A stretch of DNA of 64,000 bases, from assembly GCA_030695565.1 (NCBI GenBank), contig JAUYRZ010000121.1:84787-148786 (forward strand). The letters are read 5' to 3'. Every line of letters starts with the position of its first letter. The stretch's first letter is position 1. Origin of the DNA: Archangium sp. Lineage in GTDB: Bacteria > Myxococcota > Myxococcia > Myxococcales > Myxococcaceae. Both the position numbers and the translations under genes were made by a program. Below the pieces are notes generated by a model. The model did not search any database. It worked only from the letters and a program-made list of their open reading frames with translations, and had not been told where the DNA came from. Shown piece by piece: positions 25,631 through 33,035 of the stretch.

Positions 25631-27148
25631 TCATTTCTTGAGTGCGCTCAGGTACCGGGGGTGTCTGGGGTTGATCCGCGCCGCCTGCCGGAAGGATTCT
25701 TCGGCTTCACTCTTTCGACTCAGCGACATCGCCAGGTCCGCGCGAAAGGCCCACGCCTCTTCACATTCGGGATCGCGCGCGCACGCTTCACCCAAGGCAG
25801 CCAGGGAGCGCTCTGCCGCGAAGTCGGGCGCCATCCGAAACTGCGCGAGCGCCAGGTACGCCAGCGCCCGGCCGGTGGGCTCGATGTCGACGGCGTACTG
25901 AAAGTGCTCCACCGCCGACGCGAGCTGGCCTGCCTCGAGGCGCTTCTTGCCCTCGGCGAACTGCGCCCCGGCGTCGAGCAACTCGGTGCGAATCTGGAAC
26001 TGATCCGCCGACGCGCGCGGCTGCGCCTTCTTGCTCGCCGCCAGGTGTTCACGCCGCTTGCGATGGAGCGCGTGTTGTTCGGGCTCGACCAACGCTCCGT
26101 ACGCACGCGCGTAGGCAAGCAACAGCGACTCGGCGCGATTGCGTGAATCGGGGTGATGAAACAGCCGCGGTGAGAGCGCGTCGCTCTTCGCGAGGAACGC
26201 GGTGGCGAGGCCGGTCACCGGGGTCTCTGGAGTCACGCTCAAGAGATCGAACGGATCCTTCCCGCGATGGGCGACGAACTCCGCGGCGAGCGCGTTCATC
26301 AGGGTCTCATCGTCCTGCGGCCGGGGCGCAGCCACGGGCGGAGAGGCGGTGGGCACGGGGATCGCGTCGACCGGCAACTGGGTGAGGGAAGACGGGCTCG
26401 ACCGGTATTTGGGAAGCGCGGCGTCGGCCACCTCGGCGAAGTCGACCAGCTCCAGCACACACAACGCGTAGAGCTTTCGCAGCAGGTCGTCGCGCGAGAC
26501 GTTGGGCAACGCCAGCAGGGCCCGCAGCGAGGGCCGCTTCTTGAGCGCCTGAATGAGGCGCAGGTCCTTCGAGGGCACCTTCAGCTCGTCGTTGAGATCG
26601 TCGACGAGGAGCGCGAGCGGCTTGTCTTCATCGAGCGTGAAGTGCGCGACCAGCGTCTCGGGCGGCAGCTGGGCCGCGCCCAGGTACACCAGCTGCGCGG
26701 TGTTCATCTTGATGGGCGTGGCCACCTCGTCGAGGTCGCCCAGCTTCCACTTCGCGTCGCCCCAGCGAAACGCATCGAGCAGCGTGTGCGCGAGGTTCGC
26801 CTGCAACGACTTGAAGAGCTCAAAGCCCGACACGAGCTGCTTCTCGACCAGCAGGGTCTGCAGCGGCTTGCCGGTGGCGGCGCTCTCCGAGGCCAGCGCA
26901 TGGTGCCGGGCCTCGCTCAGCTTGCCCTTCGTCACGAGGTACTTTCCGAACGTCTCGTGGAGCAGGTTCGACTCACACCCCACCGGCACGCCGGCCTCGA
27001 AGTGCACCCGCTTCACCAGGTTACGCAGCTGCAGCTCGAGCGTGGCTGAACGTTCCTCGGTGAGCAGCGCATGGAGGAGCAGTGGAAGGGGCGTCTCTGA
27101 CAACGCGCCACTCTTCGCGCGAAGCACTTCACGTCGGGGTGCGAACAC
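25631..27148 (-). CDS. PATAN (DUF4388)-J-like-TPR signalling protein
   Basis: 505 residues, cytoplasmic. The N-terminal ~100 residues (LPLLLHALLTEERSATLELQ, then KRVHFEAGVPV) are a DUF4388/PATAN domain, a helical module of two-component networks. Residues ~285-365 look like a divergent J domain: DPFDLLSV, then LFHHPDSRNRAESLLLAYARAYGAL with an HPD tripeptide and the following 'A-y-x-x-L' helix. The C-terminal ~130 residues are TPRs (ASAVEHFQYAVDIEPTG, SEAEESFRQAARINPRHP). PATAN-J-TPR combinations are known from Myxococcota and cyanobacteria-like regulators. The J similarity is my inference from the HPD context. Confidence 0.7.
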   Translation of the reverse strand: MFAPRREVLRAKSGALSETPLPLLLHALLTEERSATLELQLRNLVKRVHFEAGVPVGCESNLLHETFGKYLVTKGKLSEARHHALASESAATGKPLQTLLVEKQLVSGFELFKSLQANLAHTLLDAFRWGDAKWKLGDLDEVATPIKMNTAQLVYLGAAQLPPETLVAHFTLDEDKPLALLVDDLNDELKVPSKDLRLIQALKKRPSLRALLALPNVSRDDLLRKLYALCVLELVDFAEVADAALPKYRSSPSSLTQLPVDAIPVPTASPPVAAPRPQDDETLMNALAAEFVAHRGKDPFDLLSVTPETPVTGLATAFLAKSDALSPRLFHHPDSRNRAESLLLAYARAYGALVEPEQHALHRKRREHLAASKKAQPRASADQFQIRTELLDAGAQFAEGKKRLEAGQLASAVEHFQYAVDIEPTGRALAYLALAQFRMAPDFAAERSLAALGEACARDPECEEAWAFRADLAMSLSRKSEAEESFRQAARINPRHPRYLSALKK

Positions 27149-27205
27149 GCCTCGAAGTGTACCGCAGCGCTCGTGCTCTCGACGTCCTCGGATGCCAGAG
27201 TTGAT

Positions 27206-28216
27206 CTACTTGCCGCAGCCGTTGTTGGGCGTGTTGTTGGTGAACACCACCGCGGGGTCCACTTCATCGACGACGCTCCCCAGGGCCGGCTCGTTGTTGC
27301 ACGAGATGGCGCCATCGCCGCTCGCCGCCGAGTTGCCCTCGAATACGTTGCCCTCCCCGAGGATGACGCCCGACGCGGCGCCTGAGATCGCCCCACCAAA
27401 CGCCGGGATGCCCGCGTCACCCGACATCGCCTTGTTGTTCCGGAAGACATTGTTGGTGATCTTCACCAGGTCTTTGCCGCCGCTGACGCGCATCAAGCGC
27501 AGCGCGCCACCACCGCAGCGATCCGTCGCCGTCGGCCAATAGAACTCGCACTCGCAGGCGTTGTTCTCGAAGCGCGAGTCGGTGATCTCCACCAGCCCGG
27601 TGTCAGGCCAGTAGCCGTGCGAGAAGATCTCCACCGCGCCCGCCGCTGACCACGAGCGGTTGTTGGTGAAGGTGCAGTGCCGGAGAATCGTGCCCTTCTT
27701 GTTCACGTACGAGTTGAGCGCGCCGCCGCGGCGCCAGATGATGCTGTCCCGGTTGCGATCGTCTTTGTAGGTGTCGGAGATGGTCACGTACTCGAGGTGA
27801 ACCGGATCGTGCGAGTGGGAGATCACCAGCCCGTACCAGCCGGTGTCCGGCGTCTCCCCGCGGAAGATGATGGGCTCTTCAGCCGTGCCGATCGCGCGGA
27901 TGCTGCCGCTGCCTTCGATGGCGGGCGGCTCGAGGTCTGGCACCAACACGTCGCGGCCGAAGTGGAAGCGGCCCTTGACGATGAAGGTCGTCCCCGCCGG
28001 AATGTCGAGCGTCACCCCGGTGGGAATGATCACGTCGCCCGTCACGCAGTAGGTGCCCTTCGCGAGCGTGGTGACGGGGCCCTGGAGGTCGATGCAGCCA
28101 CCCGCATCGGGCTCGATCACCTCGACGGTCGAGGAGCCGCTCCCGTCGGGGGTGGACATGGTTCCGGTGCACGACAAGGTGGTGAAGAACACGAGCACGG
28201 CTGCGATACGCGACAT
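27206..28216 (-). CDS. Lipoprotein with right-handed parallel beta-helix
   Basis: 336 residues. Lipobox LSC (MSRIAAVLVFFTTLSC). The mature part starts with IPTGVTLDIPAGTTFIVKG, typical of parallel beta-helix entry, followed by stacked coils with N-N-x-x-x and G-G-A-I/L turns (TILRHCTFTNNRSWSAAGAVE, VKITNNVFRNNKAMSG, GGAISGAASGVILGEGNVFE). This resembles polymorphic outer-membrane/pectate-lyase-like solenoids. It ends in NNGCGK. Such helices usually bind or cleave polysaccharides; no catalytic site is visible. A short NGCGR-ending tail upstream (28229-28291) resembles its C-terminus. Confidence 0.7.
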   Translation of the reverse strand: MSRIAAVLVFFTTLSCTGTMSTPDGSGSSTVEVIEPDAGGCIDLQGPVTTLAKGTYCVTGDVIIPTGVTLDIPAGTTFIVKGRFHFGRDVLVPDLEPPAIEGSGSIRAIGTAEEPIIFRGETPDTGWYGLVISHSHDPVHLEYVTISDTYKDDRNRDSIIWRRGGALNSYVNKKGTILRHCTFTNNRSWSAAGAVEIFSHGYWPDTGLVEITDSRFENNACECEFYWPTATDRCGGGALRLMRVSGGKDLVKITNNVFRNNKAMSGDAGIPAFGGAISGAASGVILGEGNVFEGNSAASGDGAISCNNEPALGSVVDEVDPAVVFTNNTPNNGCGK

Positions 28217-28228
28217 GAGAGCTCCTGA

Positions 28229-28291
28229 TCAGCGGCCGCAGCCGTTGTCTGCGAGTGGTGCAGGTCGACCCATGCATTCCGTTGACCAGCA
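28229..28291 (-). pseudogene. Possible remnant of a second beta-helix lipoprotein
   Basis: Minus-strand frame ending CMGRPAPLADNGCGR and stop. The last 14 bases before the stop region (GCCGCAGCCGTTGT on the plus strand, 28235-28248) are identical to those at the end of the neighbouring lipoprotein gene (27212-27225), and the protein endings match as N-G-C-G-(R/K). No body of such a gene is present upstream. Consistent with a duplicated gene reduced to its tail, but short enough to be chance. Confidence 0.25.
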
Positions 28292-28483
28292 CGCCCCAGA
28301 GCGATCGGAGGGGGAGCGACGCGGCAAACGTTGCGTTCGCGTGAGCGCACCCGCACTCCCACGCCGCGAACGTTTCCGCGCGGTGACGACTCAGGCCAGG
28401 CGGCGCGAGGTGGCCGATGGCGAACGCCGTGGTGAAGAGTCGACGGAACGAAGTCACCCCCTGAATCGTTTCGATGGAACTCC

Positions 28484-29344
28484 ATGACTCTTGGTTTGCT
28501 GCTCGGTCTGCTCGGCTCCACTCCGCTCATCGATGGGTACGTGTCGGGGTGTGCGACGCCGGTGGCTGGTTTCACCCTTCCAGTCGGTGCGGTGGCGGCG
28601 GCGGCGGGCCAGGTGAAGGTGGTGGAGGGCCGCGTGGAGGTGGAGCACTGTTTCTTTGAGAACGCCCAGGTGCGCACGGTGCGGTCGGTGGTGGAGGGCC
28701 TCACCGCGATCGACGTGAAAGAGGGTCAGCTCGTCTCGCGCGGCCAGCGACTGGGGCGTGGGGTGAAGGTGCGCACGGTGATCGATGGCGTTGCCGCAGC
28801 CGACTTCGTGCGCGGGCGCGAACGGTTGGTGGTGCCTTCTCTCGAGCCGGTGCTGGTGGTGGTCGACGTGGAAGGACATCGGGCCGTTCGTTTTTCAGCG
28901 GGGCGAATGACACACGAGTGGGAGGTGGGGCGCGGCCAGGCAGAAGGCGCGAAGGAGAGGCGAGGCGATCTGCGCACGCCGCGCGGGTTGTACTTCGTGG
29001 TCGAGCACACCACCGGCCCGTTCGCGGGCGACTTCGCGGAGTACTTCGGCGGGGCGTGGGTGAAGTTGAATTACCCGAACGCGTTCGATGCAGAGCGCGG
29101 CGTCGATGCGGGGCTGATCAGCCGCGCCCAGGCCGACGACATCGCGGGGAAATGGCGAAGGCGGGCGGCCGTGCCCCAGAAGACGAAGCTCGGCGGCGGC
29201 ATCGGGTTTCACGGTTGGAACGCGCCGTGGGACGGGGCCGACGGCGGGTACGGGTTGAGCTGGGGATGCGTGGTGATGCACCCCGACGAGGTGCGCGGAT
29301 TTTATGACGTGGTGCCCGTGGGGACTCCGGTGGTTCTTCTCTGA
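28484..29344 (+). CDS. L,D-transpeptidase with degenerate M23-like N-domain
   Basis: 286 residues with a signal peptide (MTLGLLLGLLGSTPLIDG). The C-terminal half is a YkuD L,D-transpeptidase: RTPRGLYFVVEH, GIGFHGWNAP (H243) and YGLSWGCVVMHPDEV (catalytic C262), the H-x(n)-S-x-G-C motif of enzymes that form 3-3 cross-links or attach proteins to peptidoglycan. Residues ~45-105 (VEVEHCFFENAQVRTVRSVV, then DVKEGQLVSRGQRLG) resemble the C-terminal part of LytM/M23 peptidases but lack the zinc His/Asp residues. This suggests a non-catalytic cell-wall-binding or regulatory module. Confidence 0.75.
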   Translation: MTLGLLLGLLGSTPLIDGYVSGCATPVAGFTLPVGAVAAAAGQVKVVEGRVEVEHCFFENAQVRTVRSVVEGLTAIDVKEGQLVSRGQRLGRGVKVRTVIDGVAAADFVRGRERLVVPSLEPVLVVVDVEGHRAVRFSAGRMTHEWEVGRGQAEGAKERRGDLRTPRGLYFVVEHTTGPFAGDFAEYFGGAWVKLNYPNAFDAERGVDAGLISRAQADDIAGKWRRRAAVPQKTKLGGGIGFHGWNAPWDGADGGYGLSWGCVVMHPDEVRGFYDVVPVGTPVVLL

Positions 29345-29388
29345 CGCGCTCCCTCTCCCCAAGGCAGAGAAGTTGGTAAGTCGCGGAC

Positions 29389-31656
29389 ATGCTGATCGAT
29401 CAGCAACTGACCGATGCCCGCAGCGCGCTCAAAGCCAACAAGCTCGACGCCGCCTCCCGGTCGATCGCCGACGCCTGGCGAGTGATCCCCGCGCCCGAGC
29501 TGCTCGAGCTCGCTTGCGCCATCACGCCCCCTGATCCGCTGAAAGCCGCGAGGGGCACGGACACCGCCGAAGCCCTCAAGGCCGCGCGCAAAGCCAAGCG
29601 CGATCCCCGCGTATCGAAGGCGCTCGAAACGCTGCTCACCGACGTGCCGTGGACCGCTGACTCCTCGAAGCCCGTGTGGCGCGAGGCGTTCGAGTTGGCC
29701 ACCGCGCTGAAAGATCCCCGCTGGGTCGCCCTCGCCGACGCGCTCCCAAAGCAGTGGAAGTTCCGCGCCCCCATGGCCGCGTGGATGGGCTCTCAGCTCA
29801 AGAGGGCCGTCGCACCGATGGCCGAAGGGAAGACGCGCGCGCTCACCGAAGCGCAGCTCCAGACCGTACAGGCCCTTCACGCGCTGGTGCCGAAGAAGAA
29901 GGCCACCGCGCCCACCGGCCAGGACGCAGCCGCGTTGTTGGCAGCGGTGTACGCCGCGCCGCACGACGACGCGCCCCGGCGGGTGTTCGCTGATCACCTG
30001 CTCGAACAAGGCGACCCGCGTGGTGAGTTCATCGCCCTGCAGCTCACCAACACCCCCGACGCCGAGAAGCGCGCGAAGAAGCTGCTCGCCGCCCACGGCG
30101 CGAAGTGGCTCGACGGCCTGAGCATCGCCAAAGACGTGCGCTTCCGCCGCGGCTTCCTCTCAGGCGCGAAGGTGACCTTCAAGAATCAGCGCGAAGCCGA
30201 GAAGTTCGGCGCGCTCCCCGCGTGGGCGACGATCGAAGAGCTCGAGCTGGCGTCTTCGAACAACGCCCTTGATCAGCGGGGCTGGGGCCAGACCATTCCG
30301 CCCAATGCCGTCTCGCTGAAGCGCTTGAGCGGCCTCGACGAACGCGGCGTGGAGAACCTCTGCGCACTCGAGGCGCCCCTGCCGCAGCTCGAAGCCATCG
30401 AAGGCTACGTGCGCGATCTCGAGCAGTGGCGAGCGCTCACCCAGAGCACCCTCTTCCCCCGCCTCACCAGCGTCGACTTGTCCGGCCTGCAACCTGCCTG
30501 GTTCGCCAAGGCGCCCCCGGCCGCCCGCTGGACACAGCTCGGCCTCGGCTGGTCGGATCTCGGTCCTTCGTACCGCGCGATGTCCGCCACGAAGACGCAG
30601 CGCTTCGTGTGGAAGTGCCGGGAGTGGGCCACCTTCGAGTTCAGCCGCGGGCCCGGGGGCGGCCTCTCGCAGCTGTTGCTGCGGATGACGAAGGGCAACG
30701 CGCCCCGGCTGGTGAAGGCGAGCCTCGACGAATTGCCCGAAGGCTGCCTGGAGTCATTCGAGGTTGAAGGAGAGAGCGACGCCTCGATGGAACAGGTGCG
30801 GCTGAGACTGGTGCGCGAGAAGGGCCGTGCCGCGGCGCCGGTGAGCGGCCCGGTACGCACCATTCGCAGCGCACTCGCCCTCTGCCCCGGCGAGAGCGGT
30901 CACGTGTTCTGGGCTGATCAGGAAGGACTCATCGAGCTCGACGCGAAAGGCCAGGTGATCCGCGACGTCGCTCCGGCTCGATGGTCGAGCGCGGTGTTCT
31001 CGCCCGATGGCCGCCAGGTCTTCGGAGGCTGGGATGATCAGGTCGAGGTGTTCGACGCCCGCACCGGGAAACGCTCGGCGAAACTCGAGGTGCCGTGTTC
31101 CACCAGCTACGCGCACCTCTCGATCTCGCGCGACGGCAAGGTGCTGGCTGCTCCGATGAACCCCGGCGTGTCGGTGAGCTGGCCGGGTAGCAAGCAGAAG
31201 CCCACCGTCTACCCAGGCGCCTCGTGTTTCACGCTGACGCCCGATGGGAAGTGGCTGATCCGCTGCGACCTGACGTGGAACAAGGGCGCCTTGCAGGTGC
31301 ACCCGGTGGGAGAGAAATCACGCCCGGTGAAGTTCGCCCGCGACTCGCCCGAGTTCACCGCGATCGCCTGTGCACCTGACGGCGCGACCTTCGTCACCGC
31401 CAACGCGGAGGGTGCGCTCGAGCTGTGGGCCCTTGCCACGAAGACGCTGGTGAAGAAGTTCGCCGGAGCCAAGGACGTCACCCGGCTCGCCTTCAGCCCC
31501 GACGGTCAACGCATCGCTGCGGGCAGCGCCAAGCAGGCCTGGGTCTTCGAGGTCGCGACCGGAAAGAAGACCGCGCTGACGGGAGCAGGCCAGGCGCTGG
31601 CATGGACCGCGGAGGGCACCCTGCTGCGCGCGATGAACGACACGCTCCTGAGGTAA
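29389..31656 (+). CDS. TIGR02996 / WD40-like repeat protein
   Basis: 755 residues, cytoplasmic. AVYAAPHDDAPRRVFADHLLEQGDPRGEFIALQ (read as two adjacent parts near residues 185-220) is the TIGR02996 motif, a helix-turn module expanded in myxobacteria. The middle (~225-470) is leucine-rich and may be an LRR-like region. The C-terminal ~270 residues contain WD40/beta-propeller blades (AVFSPDGRQVFGGWDDQVEVF, ACAPDGATFVTANAEGALELW, LAFSPDGQRIAAGSAKQAWVF). These proteins are presumed interaction scaffolds. The gene starts 44 bases after the L,D-transpeptidase, with a half palindrome (CCCTCTCCCC at 29351) between them. Confidence 0.75.
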   Translation: MLIDQQLTDARSALKANKLDAASRSIADAWRVIPAPELLELACAITPPDPLKAARGTDTAEALKAARKAKRDPRVSKALETLLTDVPWTADSSKPVWREAFELATALKDPRWVALADALPKQWKFRAPMAAWMGSQLKRAVAPMAEGKTRALTEAQLQTVQALHALVPKKKATAPTGQDAAALLAAVYAAPHDDAPRRVFADHLLEQGDPRGEFIALQLTNTPDAEKRAKKLLAAHGAKWLDGLSIAKDVRFRRGFLSGAKVTFKNQREAEKFGALPAWATIEELELASSNNALDQRGWGQTIPPNAVSLKRLSGLDERGVENLCALEAPLPQLEAIEGYVRDLEQWRALTQSTLFPRLTSVDLSGLQPAWFAKAPPAARWTQLGLGWSDLGPSYRAMSATKTQRFVWKCREWATFEFSRGPGGGLSQLLLRMTKGNAPRLVKASLDELPEGCLESFEVEGESDASMEQVRLRLVREKGRAAAPVSGPVRTIRSALALCPGESGHVFWADQEGLIELDAKGQVIRDVAPARWSSAVFSPDGRQVFGGWDDQVEVFDARTGKRSAKLEVPCSTSYAHLSISRDGKVLAAPMNPGVSVSWPGSKQKPTVYPGASCFTLTPDGKWLIRCDLTWNKGALQVHPVGEKSRPVKFARDSPEFTAIACAPDGATFVTANAEGALELWALATKTLVKKFAGAKDVTRLAFSPDGQRIAAGSAKQAWVFEVATGKKTALTGAGQALAWTAEGTLLRAMNDTLLR

Positions 31657-31665
31657 GAGGGCGTG

Positions 31666-32847
31666 ATGAAGCAGTGGTTGCCCCTGATGTTGCTGAGCCT
31701 TGCTGGCTGCCCAGAACCGATGGTGATGCCCAGCCCCGACCTCCCGGCCGAGTGTCCCGAGACGCGGGAGCAGACCTGCTTCCCCGCCTTGTGCGGAGAG
31801 AAGCTCAACGCGTGCGGGCAGCGCGTCTCGTGCGGAACCTGCGAAGCGGGCCAGTCGTGCACGGTCACCGGCGTGTGCGAGACGATGATGCAGTGCGTGC
31901 CCGACGTGATGGGCGCGTGCATTGGGCACTGTGGTGATCAGCCCGATGGCTGCGGCGGCACGGTGCGCTGCGGGCCGTGCATGGAGTTGGATGCAGGTGT
32001 CGATGGCGGCGTGGTGCAGATGTTCCGCTGTCCGGTGACGCGCAGCTCGGTCGATCGGCCGGATGAGTCGGGGCTGCTGCAGGTGCGGATGATGTACGTC
32101 ATTCCCAGCGACCTGCCGGATGAGTCGCTCGACGTGAACGGCCGCATCTGTGAGTCGGCGCGCGCGTTCACCGGCTGGCTCAGCACGCAGCTCGGGGGCA
32201 GGACGCTGCGCCTCGACCAGAAAGACGGCGAGCTCGACATCGGCTTCTTGCGCCTCAACAAGACCAACGCGGAGATGCGCGGCTCGGGAAACTTGAGCAA
32301 CGTGACCACCGGCATCGCTTACGTGCGCGAGCGCATCGAGCGGGAGCTCGTCGCCGGCAATCAGATCAAACCCGACAAGCTGTACGCGGTCTTCTATGGC
32401 GGCGAGAGCACCTACGCGTGTGGTGGGGCGGCGTATCCTCCGGCGCTGATCGGCTCGGTCATCGCGATGTATTTGAAGTCGAACATCGGCGGCGTGGGCT
32501 GTGAGTCGCGGCCCTGGGGCCAGGGCAATGCGTCGCTCGGGTATTTCGACTGGGCCATGCTGCACGACGTGCTGCACGGGGTGGGCATCGTGCCGGCTGC
32601 GGCTCCGAATCACCACACCACGGGGCATGTGTTCGACGTCAGCGCGACGGGCCCGAACACCGATTTGATGTACTCACCGCGCCCGGGCATGGGCGATCCG
32701 GGTTGGGGCATCGATACGCCGGGTGGGTTGGTGCTCGACCTGCGGCACGATGATTATTTCGCGCATGACGCGGGGTACGTGAACCTGGCGAAGAGCGCGT
32801 TTCTCGAGCCGCTGCCGGTGGGTGCGGTGCGGCCTCCCGGTTGGTGA
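31666..32847 (+). CDS. Cys-rich lipoprotein with metzincin-like domain, Glu replaced by Asp
   Basis: 393 residues from the ATG at 31666 (AGAGG upstream). Lipobox LAGC15. Two Cys-rich modules follow (ALCGEKLNACGQRVSCGTC and HCGDQPDGCGGTVRCGPC), a pattern common in myxobacterial surface proteins. The C-terminal ~250 residues match a secreted peptidase family: MLHDVLHGVGIVPAAAPNHH (residues 299-317) parallels H-E-x-x-H-x-x-G...H, and TDLMYSP supplies a Met-turn (M335), followed by RHDDYFAHD. In the usual motif the residue after the first His is Glu (general base); here it is Asp301. The protein may be inactive, weak, or a binding protein. Confidence 0.6.
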   Translation: MKQWLPLMLLSLAGCPEPMVMPSPDLPAECPETREQTCFPALCGEKLNACGQRVSCGTCEAGQSCTVTGVCETMMQCVPDVMGACIGHCGDQPDGCGGTVRCGPCMELDAGVDGGVVQMFRCPVTRSSVDRPDESGLLQVRMMYVIPSDLPDESLDVNGRICESARAFTGWLSTQLGGRTLRLDQKDGELDIGFLRLNKTNAEMRGSGNLSNVTTGIAYVRERIERELVAGNQIKPDKLYAVFYGGESTYACGGAAYPPALIGSVIAMYLKSNIGGVGCESRPWGQGNASLGYFDWAMLHDVLHGVGIVPAAAPNHHTTGHVFDVSATGPNTDLMYSPRPGMGDPGWGIDTPGGLVLDLRHDDYFAHDAGYVNLAKSAFLEPLPVGAVRPPGW

Positions 32848-32855
32848 GTCGTGCT

Positions 32856-32899
32856 CCCTCTCCCTGCGGAAGCGGGGAGAGGGTTGGGGTGAGGGGCCG
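32856..32899. repeat. CCCTCTCCC-type palindromic repeat, copy 5
   Basis: CCCTCTCCC-TGCGGAAGC-GGGGAGAGGG, then TTGGGGTGAGGGGCCGG. The flank GTCGTGCT in front is the same as at copy 4. It starts nine bases after the metzincin-like lipoprotein stop codon. Confidence 0.8.
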
Positions 32900-32923
32900 G
32901 ACGGGGCACAGAGGTGTGACGCG

Positions 32924-32967
32924 ACCCTCGCCCCGACCCTCTCCCAAAGGGCCCAATGGGAGAGGGA
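32924..32967. repeat. CCCTCTCCC-type palindromic repeat, copy 6 (opposite orientation)
   Basis: ACCCTCGCCCCGACCCTCTCCC-AAAGGGCCCAAT-GGGAGAGGG. It is the reverse orientation of copy 5, and the two form a head-to-head pair between two convergent genes (stop codons at 32847 and 33036). Confidence 0.75.
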
Positions 32968-33035
32968 GGCTCTTCCTCTGCCTTTTGTGTTCTCCCGTCT
33001 TCTTCTTCGTCTCTTCTTTCCTTGCCTCGAGCTGA

